NCBI GenBank assembly: GCA_037953745.1
Contig: JBAKBP010000182.1
Span: 186,001-250,000 of the forward strand
Source: Lithodes maja
Lineage: Eukaryota; Arthropoda; Malacostraca; Decapoda; Lithodidae
Direction: 5' to 3'
DNA: 64,000 nt
This document shows, in pieces, positions 37,797 through 48,449 of the stretch. A model generated the notes under the pieces. That model saw only the letters and a program-made list of their open reading frames with translations. It was not told where the DNA came from and searched no databases. The position numbers were made by a program, and so were the translations under genes. How positions within the stretch are numbered: the first letter of the stretch is position 1; each line of letters starts with the position of its first letter.

Positions 37797-40733
37797 TTAG
37801 TACTCCTGCTTGGTGTGGTATTCAGCAAAGCACGGTATAGCACATAGTGACACCTGGCACTCCACACACTGCATGGTGGTCTTTTTCTGCTTCCTCGGCC
37901 TCACCTGGCTGTTCCAGCAGACATGGCACCGCCTTCTGCTAATGGTGACTCCATCTCGTTCCAGAGGCAGGTAACCGAGCTTGTGCACATTTAGATACTG
38001 TGCACACTGCATGCGGTCCTGAACGGGGCGCCCAGGTTGTGCCACTGCCCTCTGTGGCATAGCATACCTGTCCAGGAGCTCCACCAACACCTGTTTTTGG
38101 AACCTCCGCAGGCTACTGAACTTCCTGGGTGTGCGCGGATTCCGAAGCCTGTAGATATTATAGGCATTCAGCATTGACATGTCCACCATGTGCAGAAAGA
38201 ACTTTTTGTACCATCTGCACGAGGTACGCAGACAGTCGATGAAGCCTATCTGCATGTCGGACTTGTCCACCAGCCTCATATTTATGTTGTAATCAATTAC
38301 AGCATCGGGCTTGGTCACCCTGACTTGGGTGCGGCGATCCACCTTGCCAGTCTCAACCATTTCCCCCTTGTGGACGGTGCTCAGGAGGTTGACCTTCCGC
38401 TGGTCGTGCCAGTGGATAGCCAGAATGGGTCCCGACTTCTTCTTGAAGACATCGCCTTTCTTTGTTTTAGGAGGGAAACTTGGCATGCCCTTCCTTTTTG
38501 CTCTAACTGTGCCTACAGTCCCCGTCTGGCGCTGATGGAGGTACTTTGAGAGAGTGGGGGACGTGTAGTAGTTGTCCGTGTAGAGGACGTGATTCTTTTG
38601 GAAGTACCGGTTCATCATGGCTTGAACCACTGCTCCGCCAAAGCCAATGAGGGGGTCTATTGCCACGTCCCCTTCCTTCCCGCTGTAGACCAGGAAGTCC
38701 AGGACATAGCCAGTTTGGCAATCGCACAGCACAAAGAACTTTATACCAAAGCGATGTCTCTTTGAGGGGATGTACTGCCTGAAGCTCAGCTTTCCCCGGA
38801 ACAGCACAAGAGACTCGTCAATACAGACGTTGCAGAAGGGCATGAAGTAGGACGTGAAACGTTCTCTCATCATCTCGTACAACGTCCTAATCTTCCACAG
38901 TTTGTCAGGGAGATGCATGTCGGTGTTGGTGACAAGATGGAGCGCTCCGAGGATGTCGAGGTACCGGTCCCGAGAGATGTATTTCCCGAAGGCAGGGGTG
39001 GATATCAGATCTTTGGTGATCCAATAGTCAGCCAACCTGTGCTTCTTCACATGAGGCATTAGCATGGTGATTGCCAGGAACACCATGAACTCGGGATGAG
39101 TCACTGGGGTCCACCGCTTCATGTGGCCCTTGGTCACCTTGCCAAAAAAGTTAACCTGGACTTGGTAGTGCTTATTTGTCTCTTGTATGACAAAGTCAGT
39201 AACCTCCTTATCAAAAAATGCCTCAAAAAGCTCATGTGGTCGAGCATTGGGGCCTGCAGGAAAACTTGGGGTAACTCCTGGAGCATCCTGTACCTCATCA
39301 AAAGGGGTTACATCAGGGTCAATGACTTCATCAGCAGCCACATCCTGCCAATTGAAAATATAAAATGCGTCCTTCTGGCGACGCTGACGAGGAGCTACAG
39401 CGGGGGCAGCACGCCCACGAACTTTGGCGGCGCGCACCCTAGGGCGGCCAGGAGCGCGACGGCGCCCAGGCCCAGCCCGGCGGCCAGCCCGGCGGCCAGG
39501 GCGGCCAGGAGCACGACAGCCCTGGGCAAAGCGTCTGGGTTGAGGGTCGTCGATGTCCATAAAGTCGTCATCGTCGTTGTCGTCAGAGCCGTCATCTTGC
39601 CCTGACGGTGGACCCAGGTAATCATGGCCAGAGTCATCTGTGAGGTGCCCTTCATCTTCAGAGCCCCCCTCATAATCTCGCGGGGAACGAATGATGCGTG
39701 GGCGGCGTGTAGGTCGGCGAGGTGGGGAAGGAGTGGCAGGTAAGGCTCTGTCATCTTCATGCAGAGGTTCGGGGCTCCTTGGCCTACGACGAGTCGTAGA
39801 CAGCACTGGTTCAGTGTCTGTAGGTGCAGGTATGGATGCGAGGTCAAAAACATCATCAGGAACCTCTGTTGTAGGCTGGAGAGGTGGGGTGGACCCTGGG
39901 GAAACTTGCGGGGGCGTATGGCTGGGAGCGGCAGGGGTGGAAGCCGCGGGAGCCTCGAACAAAGAGCGCCTACTTGTAGCTCCTTTTTTAACATATTTTC
40001 TCCCTTTTCCCTTTTCTTTAGTAGTATGTCTCCTCTCGGGGGAAATAGGGGGTAAATAGGCCGAAAGTGGGGGGTCCTCAACCCTAGGCAGTGCTGGTGG
40101 TGGTGGGGAAGAATGGCGGGAGCCTGGGGCAACTTGGGTGGCGTGGGTAGATGAGGAAGACAATGGCGGGTCAACCTCAGCCTCACGCTCAGCCTCACTG
40201 GCACCCTCACGCACTGCTCCCTCACCAAGTTTTAGGGCCTCTTTCCTGGCTGCCGCGGCCGCCTTTTTCAGAACTTGCTTCTTATAGAAACGTATCTTGA
40301 ATGGGGATTTAGCTGGCGAACGGCTAGGTGTTGTGTCACTCAACCTAAACTTGGCAGTCGACCTAGTGCTGTCCCATTCGCTCACTCTCACTACACTCTC
40401 ATCACCTTGCACAACTATATCACGTTCAGTACTATCATCACTTTCATCGTCATGCTCAAATCCAATAAAAAGCGCGTCTCTTTCATGGATTTCATGTAGA
40501 TCGTCAAAATCTTCACTATAGTGAGACTGATAAGACTCGGAGCTATCACTGCCCAAGTCATCAACACTATTTTGTCCTTCACCACGTTCATAACTCCTCA
40601 AAGCTATTTCAATACCTCCGGGAGTCAACGCATCTTGTACGTGCCTTTGCGTTAGGGCGCGACGAACATGGGCAGGCGTCGAAGGGAGCGTAGAATCGGA
40701 CACAAGGGAATCACTTTTTGGGCTAGTATCCAT
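37797..40733 (-). CDS. piggyBac transposase B
   Basis: This cut-and-paste transposase is specific for TTAA. The ATG at 40733 (MDTSPKSDS) aligns with the start of copy C; the frame is open farther upstream to 40847 but without an ATG. The protein is then about 978 residues, longer than the classic 594-residue piggyBac. The first half is a low-complexity acidic, proline- and serine-rich region with an arginine/glycine block (about residue 430). The catalytic domain follows: IDESLVLFRGK, LYTDNYYTS and RLVDKSDMQ carry the aspartates at codons 677, 758, 861 and 864 counted from 40847 (639, 720, 823 and 826 from the ATG). The C-terminus is a Cys/His finger (CHVCWNS, CVECQVSLC, YHTKQ). No stop or frameshift is seen. 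Confidence 0.93.
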   Translation of the reverse strand: MDTSPKSDSLVSDSTLPSTPAHVRRALTQRHVQDALTPGGIEIALRSYERGEGQNSVDDLGSDSSESYQSHYSEDFDDLHEIHERDALFIGFEHDDESDDSTERDIVVQGDESVVRVSEWDSTRSTAKFRLSDTTPSRSPAKSPFKIRFYKKQVLKKAAAAARKEALKLGEGAVREGASEAEREAEVDPPLSSSSTHATQVAPGSRHSSPPPPALPRVEDPPLSAYLPPISPERRHTTKEKGKGRKYVKKGATSRRSLFEAPAASTPAAPSHTPPQVSPGSTPPLQPTTEVPDDVFDLASIPAPTDTEPVLSTTRRRPRSPEPLHEDDRALPATPSPPRRPTRRPRIIRSPRDYEGGSEDEGHLTDDSGHDYLGPPSGQDDGSDDNDDDDFMDIDDPQPRRFAQGCRAPGRPGRRAGRRAGPGRRRAPGRPRVRAAKVRGRAAPAVAPRQRRQKDAFYIFNWQDVAADEVIDPDVTPFDEVQDAPGVTPSFPAGPNARPHELFEAFFDKEVTDFVIQETNKHYQVQVNFFGKVTKGHMKRWTPVTHPEFMVFLAITMLMPHVKKHRLADYWITKDLISTPAFGKYISRDRYLDILGALHLVTNTDMHLPDKLWKIRTLYEMMRERFTSYFMPFCNVCIDESLVLFRGKLSFRQYIPSKRHRFGIKFFVLCDCQTGYVLDFLVYSGKEGDVAIDPLIGFGGAVVQAMMNRYFQKNHVLYTDNYYTSPTLSKYLHQRQTGTVGTVRAKRKGMPSFPPKTKKGDVFKKKSGPILAIHWHDQRKVNLLSTVHKGEMVETGKVDRRTQVRVTKPDAVIDYNINMRLVDKSDMQIGFIDCLRTSCRWYKKFFLHMVDMSMLNAYNIYRLRNPRTPRKFSSLRRFQKQVLVELLDRYAMPQRAVAQPGRPVQDRMQCAQYLNVHKLGYLPLERDGVTISRRRCHVCWNSQVRPRKQKKTTMQCVECQVSLCAIPCFAEYHTKQEY

Positions 40734-41497
40734 GTTGGCGGCAGGGTACAGACTGTTTTGGTGGCGTACATGCTGTCTGGTGGCGACGCCTGGTGACCAC
40801 GGAACGAAATATTTACGCGCGCCATTCGAAAGCACACACGCAAGCAATGGTACAGTGTTGTACCACCCGGGTTCCTCGGGTCAAACCATAATGGTACACA
40901 CGTGTACCACCCGGGGTTGAAGGGTTAATGCCGGCACCGTGAACTCCGAAAACACGTGTGCACTGTGCTCATTCTTGGCTACAAAACCTGGGGAAGGCGC
41001 AATGTAAATACATTCGTTAAGTCTACCAAACCTAAGGCAATTGGGTGTGTTGCTCATCGCCGCCAGCTCAGACACTCTGTTCCCGGTGGCCAAAGCCATA
41101 AGGAAAACCGCCTTTTTTAAGAGTAAAGCAAAGTCTGCAGTATTTTGGTACAGACGAGAGTGAAGTAAAGACAAAGCTTTGTCGAGAGACCAAGTAGGCA
41201 TGAGCTGACGGGGAGGTGGGCGAAGTTTAAAACAAGCTCTCATAAAACCTGTTTCTTCCGCCACCGGTATGGAAAGACCTGTCAGGTCTAAAAAGGGCAC
41301 TCTAATTGCAGTTAAGTGATTTTTTAATGTTACCACCGATAAATGTTTCTGTTCAAACAGATAATTCAAGTAATTGAAAATTAAAGCCACTGACGGCACA
41401 TTCTGTTCCGTTCTGACAATCCAGGAAGTAAAGGCTTGCCAATGTGAGTGATACTGACGTTTCGTAGACTGAGTATATTGATTGATTAATTTATTAG

Positions 41498-43423
41498 TCA
41501 CATCTCTACCGTATGGTGCCAGCCACTTGGCCTTCTGAATGTCCATAATGCAAAAGTCAGCGAGGTCGCTAGGTTGCCAATCGTGTCTAAGTGGAAATAC
41601 CCGACCGGGAGCGATACCGGGTCCGGGCACCACGTTTTCAATTGCTGGTACCACAACTGCGCTGGCCACAGGGGCGCGATTAGTGAGACTAAGCCTCGAT
41701 AATCTCGTAGTTTGTTCACTACGTGGCACATTAGTGACGCATCTGGCGGTGGAAACAGATAGATGGAGCTCCATCTGTTCCAGTCTGTCACTAGGGCGTC
41801 TGGCCCCCCTGCCGGCGTTATCGACCGGCGGGTGAGGTATAGAGGGAGTTTGTGAGTCTCCTCAGATGCAAAAAGATCCACTTGTGGATGGGAGAGCTCT
41901 GCAATCATTAGGTTGAAAATGGGTTGCTTGAGCTCCCATTCTACTGATGTGCTCTGTCTCTGGGACAGAGCGTCTGCCCAGACGTTCGCTACGCCTGGGA
42001 GATAAGATGCGTGAAGGTAAATTTCTAGTCTGTTGGCTAGAGTAAAAATCTCTTCCGACACGTTTAGCAACCCCCTGGACCTCGTTGATCCTTGCTTCTG
42101 AATACAGTGAACCGCATTCAGATTGTCCATTCTGAAGGCCACCGACTTGCCCCGTAACGCCGGGCCGTGAGCCTGAAGGAAATACAAGGGGACTAGTAAT
42201 TCTTTGACATTGATGTGAGAGATTTCTAAGTGGGGACAAAGCCCCTGACCCTGGTGCCCCTGATTTGATTGAAATCCCCAACCTATTGTGCCTGACGCAT
42301 CCGTGTCTATCCATACCGTTGGTGGAGGAGAAATCCATGACATTATTGAGTACAACGTTTCCCTCTTTGCCCAGACCGCTAGTAAGGTGTGGATTAATTT
42401 CGGGATGGGCCATAATTTTCCCGCCGGTAAGAGCGGGAAATATTTGTTGCCTTCCAATATTAGTCGTTTTACTTTCAACCGGCCCAACTTGACAGTTAGT
42501 TGAATCCAGTTGAGAGAGCCGACCAGAGAATCCCAGACCCTTCGCGTCGTAGTCAGACTGTGAAGAAACATGAACAGTTTCCTGCGAAACCTGTTGCGAT
42601 TGTCCACACTCTGACTCAGAGTGAGAGCGGCTGTGTCCCAGACCAGCCCTATCCACTGAATTACTCGTGAGGGAACAAGGTTTGACTTTACCAGATTTAC
42701 CTTGAAGCCTAGAGTTTTGACATGATTTAAAATAATATTGACATGTTTTATGCATAAATGTTGTGTCTCTGCCACCACCAGCCAGTCGTCCAGATACCAC
42801 AACACTCTGATCCCCTGTTTTAACAATGGCATCAGGGCTTGCCGGACTAATTTCGTGAATAATCGAGGTGCTAGGTTCAAACCGAACGGCATCCTTTGAA
42901 AAACAAAATTTTGGTGCCTGATCCTTAAGGCCAAAAACCTTTGAAATCTTTTGTTGACCGATACGTGCCAATAGGCGTCTGTCAGGTCTAGTGAGCACAT
43001 CCAACCTCCCGGCGGAAGTGTTAGCCTGATTTGGTGCACAGTTAACATTCTGAAAGATTCGTTGTGAATGTGAAGGTTCAGGTAAGACAGGTCTACGACC
43101 GGCCTCATCTGAACACTGTCCCTTTTGGGAACCAAAAATAGTTTGGACGTGAATACAGGGTAATTTGGGGGGACCGGGATGATGACATGCTTGACAATCA
43201 TTTCCTGGACCAGTGACTCCACCTCTAAAGAAACAACATTCGCCGTTGTCGGCTGACGTAAGCGAGGTCGCCGGAGCCACCGCCAAGTGATGCCTTTGCG
43301 AGCCACCATCCTTGCCCAAGTGTTTAATGGCCATGCCTGGTGACACGTTCGGAACGACCCAGTTAGCAGACAAGGGTTCGCCGGCTGTACTACCCTCGGG
43401 TCCTCCGGCCTTAAAGTTGGCAC
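41498..43423 (-). CDS. DIRS reverse transcriptase-RNase H
   Basis: This is the replication enzyme of DIRS B. The frame is open for about 640 codons; its first codon is not ATG, so the start is unknown, and translation may depend on re-initiation or readthrough from gag 17 bases upstream. RT motifs are LVPKRDSVQMRPVVDLSYLN, the first aspartate at 146 (SLDLTDAYWH), RMPFGLNLAP, and catalytic YLDD at 210-213. RNase H has D373/D375 (WIDTDASG), E408 (KELL), D433 (RMDN) and D484 (VWADAL). The C-terminal VDLFAS...PLWPAQLWYQQL segment is typical of DIRS-order elements. I see no methyltransferase domain, which some DIRS elements have. No stop interrupts it. Confidence 0.93.
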   Translation of the reverse strand: MPTLRPEDPRVVQPANPCLLTGSFRTCHQAWPLNTWARMVARKGITWRWLRRPRLRQPTTANVVSLEVESLVQEMIVKHVIIPVPPNYPVFTSKLFLVPKRDSVQMRPVVDLSYLNLHIHNESFRMLTVHQIRLTLPPGGWMCSLDLTDAYWHVSVNKRFQRFLALRIRHQNFVFQRMPFGLNLAPRLFTKLVRQALMPLLKQGIRVLWYLDDWLVVAETQHLCIKHVNIILNHVKTLGFKVNLVKSNLVPSRVIQWIGLVWDTAALTLSQSVDNRNRFRRKLFMFLHSLTTTRRVWDSLVGSLNWIQLTVKLGRLKVKRLILEGNKYFPLLPAGKLWPIPKLIHTLLAVWAKRETLYSIMSWISPPPTVWIDTDASGTIGWGFQSNQGHQGQGLCPHLEISHINVKELLVPLYFLQAHGPALRGKSVAFRMDNLNAVHCIQKQGSTRSRGLLNVSEEIFTLANRLEIYLHASYLPGVANVWADALSQRQSTSVEWELKQPIFNLMIAELSHPQVDLFASEETHKLPLYLTRRSITPAGGPDALVTDWNRWSSIYLFPPPDASLMCHVVNKLRDYRGLVSLIAPLWPAQLWYQQLKTWCPDPVSLPVGYFHLDTIGNLATSLTFALWTFRRPSGWHHTVEM

Positions 43424-43440
43424 CGGGAGTGAGAGAGACT

Positions 43441-46400
43441 TTAGTTTTTTGATGGTGGGGTTGATGGTGCTGGACGCTTCGCCGGCTGGCTGGTGCTGGC
43501 CGATGACTGGCCCTGACCTGGCTTATGCTGGCCGCGTCCTCTCTGACCTGAAAACCTACCCTGTTTATGCCTGTACTGACCTTGGGAGGAGTGGGAAGAT
43601 TTAGGCGGAAGAAAGGGTTTAGATCCCCCTGGCTGAGCTTTAGAAGTTGGCCTGGGTTTGGGAAAGGTAAATGTAGGTTTCTTAGAAGGGGTGGAACTGT
43701 GCTTAAAAGCCTGTGCCATATTGAACACCGTTCTCCACACTTCAGGGGACATTAGAGAGGGAGTAAGCACTGGTGACATGACCACCTGATTCGCAATGCG
43801 ATCAGGTAGCTTGCGAACTAAAGACATTCTGAGATCTTGTCTTGCTCGTACCGCCTCAAGCAAGGCGGTGCGTATGTCACCCAAGGATTGGATTGACGAC
43901 TGGAGGAGCAGTCGCCGGGACAATTCAACCGATCTTCTGGCATCCGCATCTGCGATTGCCTGAGTAGACCTTAGTAAAGACTTAGCCACCTGTTGAGACA
44001 CTATGTATTGGGAGAACAGGCGAAAAGCTTTCCCCCTGAGCCTAAATTCTCTGTCTAGGTGAGTAGGGGTAGGGGTAGTGAAAGGTTCTTTCAGCTCACA
44101 AAGATTAATTTTAGGGGCAGCTAGGAAAGAAAACAAAGCTGACGGGACTCCGCCTGCAGACCCTACAGGCATGGAGAACCACGAATGAGTATCTTGAGGG
44201 ATCTGGTGGGAAGATTTCGAAGTAAATGTCGTTGCAAAGTTTTGAGCCTCTATTTCCCAATCTACCCAAGGTCCTAGACCCAACTGCCCCACCTTCAAAA
44301 CAGGATTAGCTACTTCGTCTGTGACGGTCTGTAAATAAAGTTCAGGAGTGAGAGCTGACAAAGTCTTAATATCGTTAAACCCATCCAGCTTAGACCAGTC
44401 TGAAAATAGTTTTGAAGCTGAGGCAGGGGGTAAAGCTGGCTTAGTAGCATACACAAAATAGTCCTGGTGATAATAACTAGGTATAGCCTTAATGTTTACA
44501 TCTAGTACATTTCCCAAATTATCCAAGGCCCTTAATTTCTTTGATTTGTTGCCTTGAATGACCCACTCACTCGGTACTGGGAGCTCCCCTGACAAGGTAG
44601 GCTGGGCCAACTCTGGTTTAGTGGGGGTCAAAAGGACCCAAGACTCGTCTGGTCCATAAAGCAAGGGCATAGCTACCTTTCTAACAGGTGCTTTGTCTAG
44701 AGGGGGTGGATTAACATCCGTGATGACCCTGACATTGGAAGTTGTTAATGCCGCCGTAGCAGGCTTGGTAGCTACTGATGTTGACATAGTGGGAGGGTTA
44801 GGGATCTTAGATAAGACAATCGAAGTCATCAGAGGCCGTACCGTAGAACTTGTCGTGGGAGCCCCCAAGTCGAACGTGGGAGCCTCCTGTTGTTGGCCAA
44901 AAAATCTAGATAAAGCCTGAGTAAGCAGCCCATTAATTTCTTGCGCAGTAACAAATTGATTTGAAGATGAACTTACAGGTGAATCATTAATATCCTGCGC
45001 GGCGTCTAAGCCTGAGCCTGACTCTTGCCCTTCCATTTCCGAAATTATTGAAACTTCGTCTTTCTCTTCCTGAGAAGATCCCTCCGAAGCCGGGGTACCT
45101 TGCTGCCAAGACAAGTCAGGAATAGAGGATGGGATCGCCGCGTCCCTGTGGACATCAGCTACTGTGTGACTCGTTTGAGTCGAACGTGGGTGGTCGGGCC
45201 CTGGTTGAGCAAAACGCCAAACCCCGAGGCCTTGGCCTACACTTTCTTGAGAGTCAGACACATTATCCCGACTTGAATCTTCTAATTCCAGGGTCAAAAT
45301 ATTTATGGGTAAATCCTTTTTAACCTCTGAAGTGCGCACGGGGGTAATTGAAAACCTCCCCCTGTGCTGACGTATTTGAGGTTTTTCGTCACTAAAATAT
45401 TCATTGTACCATTAATAGCATTAATAATTATCCATATGCGCCTATTATGGGTTGATTATAAAGGTATTAACCTGAAACAACAATAAAACGAGTGAAAACA
45501 GCGTTTGGATGGTCAAAATCGGAGATATAGCCCGCGAGTTGTATAATGTATGGGTGAGGCAAGCTACCTTCCCGCCAATTTTCCCCAAGGCCACTGCGAC
45601 ACAGTCGATCGATACTCTCTCTCTCTCTCTTGCACTCGATTGCCATCAGTGATGACAACACCCTGCTTGCAACTCGCTAATGTTAGCACGAAAATATACC
45701 TCAGAATAAGGGAATAATAGGGAAAATAGGTGATAACGGAGGGATAGGAGGAAAGTGGGGAAGGAGGGGAGGTAGAGGACTGAGATTTTGCATGGCCCAG
45801 GGGCCAAACAAAAATAAAAAAATAAAAAAATAAAAATAATTTTTTTTTTTTTTTTTCGATGTCAAAAGTTGATTTTTAATTTTACTTACTCAGGAGAGTC
45901 TTCCCGCAGTCCGCCGGGGGAACTCTTAAGAGTCTTCCCGCAGCTCCCGGGTTAAGGACAGGCACCTCACTGGACCCCTGAGACCTAACACAAACTCTGT
46001 CTGGGGTAGAGGTATGAAGAAAGGTACTAGGAACTTGTGAATGTAGGGAGGACTTCTTTTTATGTGAATCCTTTTTGGAGGATTTATGGCTACGATGTGA
46101 TCGTGAACTACTCTTAGATTTCGAGGAATCATCGCCGTGACCACTGGTGGAACTTTCCGTCCTACTCTTCTTACTCGCCGGGGAAGAGGCAAGACTAGAT
46201 GACTGTTGTCTGAGAGGTGACCTGGACCGAGATCTCGCCCGAGATGATGAGGCGGATGCCGGAGGTGTAGGCTCTCGTGGACGTTTGGGTGTAGCCGCAG
46301 AAGATACCGAACCCCGACCAGTCTCCGCCGGTGCATGACTCGTGACTCTAGAGGAACGTTTAGGGGGAGGGTGTTCAACTAATAACTTATCCCAAAGAGG

Positions 46401-46676
46401 GACGTTATCACATTGAAGCGATTTATGAGCAACAATCGTAGTGTATGCTGACATCTGTTGCCTTACTTCTCGTAACGCTACTGCTGCGGTCTTATCATTA
46501 TCGCAAAGGACTTTTATCGCTAATTGGGAGCAAAAAGAACAATTACGCATAACCCAGAGACCCCTTGAACGGTCTAGACATTTAACACACCTTATGCAAA
46601 GGGTATGCGCAAAAATAGGGATACCAGCACAAGCAGGGGTAGTGCATAAAGCAAAGACTGGGGCCACGGTAGCCAT
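43441..46676 (-). CDS. DIRS gag, interrupted by a 636-bp TTAA element
   Basis: The ATG at 46676 (MATVAPVFAL) follows a GTC context shared with copy 1. The first part (to 45952) has a Cys cluster (CTTPACAG, CIRCVKCLDR, CSFC) and an arginine/serine-rich stretch (SRARSRSRSP). The second part (45322-43441) is low-complexity, ending in glycine, proline and glutamine. Both parts are in frame if the TTAA element is ignored, giving about 866 residues. The protein would package element RNA. The two parts also rejoin in frame if the insertion is spliced at 45889/45327 (see finding). Confidence 0.85.
45320..45955 (-). mobile_element. TTAA-flanked 636-bp element in gag
   Basis: TTAA lies at 45320-45323 and 45952-45955. 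The ends are TTAACCCGGGAGCTGCGG (minus strand) and TTAACCTCTGAAGTGCG (plus strand), sharing only TTAACC. A second copy starts at 63400. An internal 64-codon frame (45467-45661) is also open in the second copy with few changes. It contains an A/T homopolymer tract near 45820-45856. There is no transposase, so it is a MITE, plausibly mobilised by a piggyBac-type enzyme. Confidence 0.87.
45327..45889 (-). promoter_or_regulatory. Candidate 563-nt intron inside the TTAA element
   Basis: A GTAAGT donor starts at 45889 and a CTTCAG acceptor ends at 45327, both inside the element. The gag frame is open up to the donor and from the acceptor onward, and joining the two sides keeps the frame (phase 1), adding about two dozen element-derived codons. 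The pyrimidine tract before the acceptor is weak. Function is inferred. Confidence 0.5.
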
Positions 46677-48449
46677 GACAGAGACTGGTGTGGAAACTAC
46701 CGCCGGGTCTGTATTGGTCCGCCGGAGCCCAGCTCTGGAAAAAAACAAAATTTCCAGGAATTAATGCTCATAAGGTTAATCCAACATGTTCGCACACAAG
46801 TGTTAATAGCCCACCGGATAACGAGATGTGATGACACAACAAACACAGCTCGCTATGCGGCGGGGTTTCAGAATATCTAAACAAATCTTTTTTAAGAAAG
46901 TGAAGAATACCCTCTGACATAATATCGGTCCAGCATGGCGATTATAGTCTTTCTGGTGGTGACTGTCTCAAGATTCAATAATGGAACAAAAACAACCCCC
47001 CATAAAGACGCCGGCCCTTGAAATATTTTTGTATAATAACACAGGGCAGGCTGACACGAGATCTGATTTCTAACGAATTGTCACAAAATGATCGCCGTAA
47101 AAATGAAGGCGGCGATACCCAAATGTATCACTGAATTAAGTAGTTAAATCGAAAATGAATTTGAAAATTCCTTATTTCCTCCAACTAGGAGCACCCGCCG
47201 GGTGTGAAAAACGATTTTTAACTAATTGAACCTTCAATTGCCGTAAAAATAAAGGCGGCGATACAAACAGTATTGCTTAAGAATGGAATGGTTAATTCAC
47301 TGAATGACTTAATAGATTATCCCACCCTTCCAAGGTACACCCGCCGGGTGAGATGTCAAACGTTAACCCCATAAGTTCCTGTCCCCGCATCTTTGTAAAA
47401 GATCGCCGGGTAGGAACGCCCTTAACAACAGCTAGGTTTTTCATGTGGTTTTTTGTAAAACCTGGTAGAAAAACTACATAACGTATGTTCGCAAGAACAA
47501 AGTTTTATAGATGGGCACAGCCAGTCCGCCGGGAATCAAAATGGGCCTGAAACCAGGTACCAACAGAGACGCAGTCCTGGAGAGCCACAGACACCTCATC
47601 GCCGGGGACACAAACCTGTGTTAAAAACCACGTGTGGCCTAACACGGCTCTCGGCCGGGTTTTATCATGGTGAAACCGAGAGAAAACCCGCCGGAAGGAC
47701 ACCCACCCTGATCAGACACCATCTGAACGTACACTGTACACGAAGGAAGCCACGCACGACTAACCTAAGAATACAATAAAAATCCGTGGAATTAGCCAAT
47801 ACACAACTAAACCAGGATACAAACATAGTCCGAGGAATTAGCCAATACACAACTAAAACCCGGACACACATGGCACAGTAGGGTATATTTATACATAATA
47901 AACAATAACACTTGTACATGTGGCAAAACTACGAGCGGCTGGCTAGGCCTAAGTAGACGGAATAGGAAAAGTTGAAATATACACAAAACATTGGGAATAT
48001 CACAACAGGAACCATCACCAACACACCACTGTAGAAAAACTTCCGACAAAGGGAAGACGGACTCGGAACCCAGAAAAAACTTCACTAAGTTTAGAAAATA
48101 ACGCAGGGAACGTCAGAAGCAAAGCTTGCCTCATCAGAAAGATAAAAGGCAGCATTATAAACGCGTAAAGAAAGCCGCCTGCACCACAAGCTAACTAACT
48201 GTGAAAAAGTTCACATGTCCACAACAGGACCACGAGGGTACGTCCGAAATAGACGCCCCAAACACACGACTCCAAATACACTGCACTGCGGGCAACCAGC
48301 CCAGGACACTCCTGCTACGCATATCCTAACCTTACTCGATACATCCCGGAGTAAACAAATGAGAAAAAACTCACTAGGGACGCAACAAATGCGGAACCAG
48401 CGGAGCGTGGGGAGACACGTCCGGGCAGGCTGAGCGCAGAGCAGAGAAG
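46677..48449 (-). other. DIRS B leader
   Basis: It is non-coding, with many CCGCCGGG/CCGGCGGG motifs (for example near 47190, 47341 and 47690) and a repeated segment around two ACCCGCCGGGTG near-palindromes 150 bp apart. Short open frames here carry no recognisable domain. It matches copy 1 leader at 3738-3876 and 9802-10340. Confidence 0.7.

Larger units (their letters stand above)
36694..40928 (-). mobile_element. piggyBac element B, apparently intact
   Basis: TTAA lies at 36694-36697 and 40925-40928. The ends are TTAACCCTCCAACCCCGG at the left and the complement of CCCGGGGTTGAAGGGTTAA at the right. Just inside the right end are two direct copies of a module with a GGTACA/TGTACC pair and ACCACCCGG, unlike the CTCTTGAACG module of piggyBac A. 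It is inserted in the DIRS B recombinase. Confidence 0.93.
36335..41774 (-). pseudogene. DIRS B tyrosine recombinase, split by piggyBac B
   Basis: The N-terminal part is 40929-41774 and the C-terminal part 36335-36693; piggyBac B lies between at a TTAA, and both parts stay in one frame when it is ignored. The first part has a DNA-binding-like region (STKRQYHSHWQAFTSW) and the arginine block ATGNRVSELA. The second has HDLRK and the tyrosine in FLSRYL (TAC at 36395-36397). All catalytic residues are kept, so the gene was probably active before the insertion. Its start overlaps the RT gene by about 275 bases, a normal DIRS arrangement. The enzyme would insert the circular DNA product. Confidence 0.9.

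Noticed and set aside
37797..40847. Start of piggyBac B transposase at 40847
   Set aside because: The codon there is TTG. The ATG at 40733 aligns with the ATG of copy C and is preferred.
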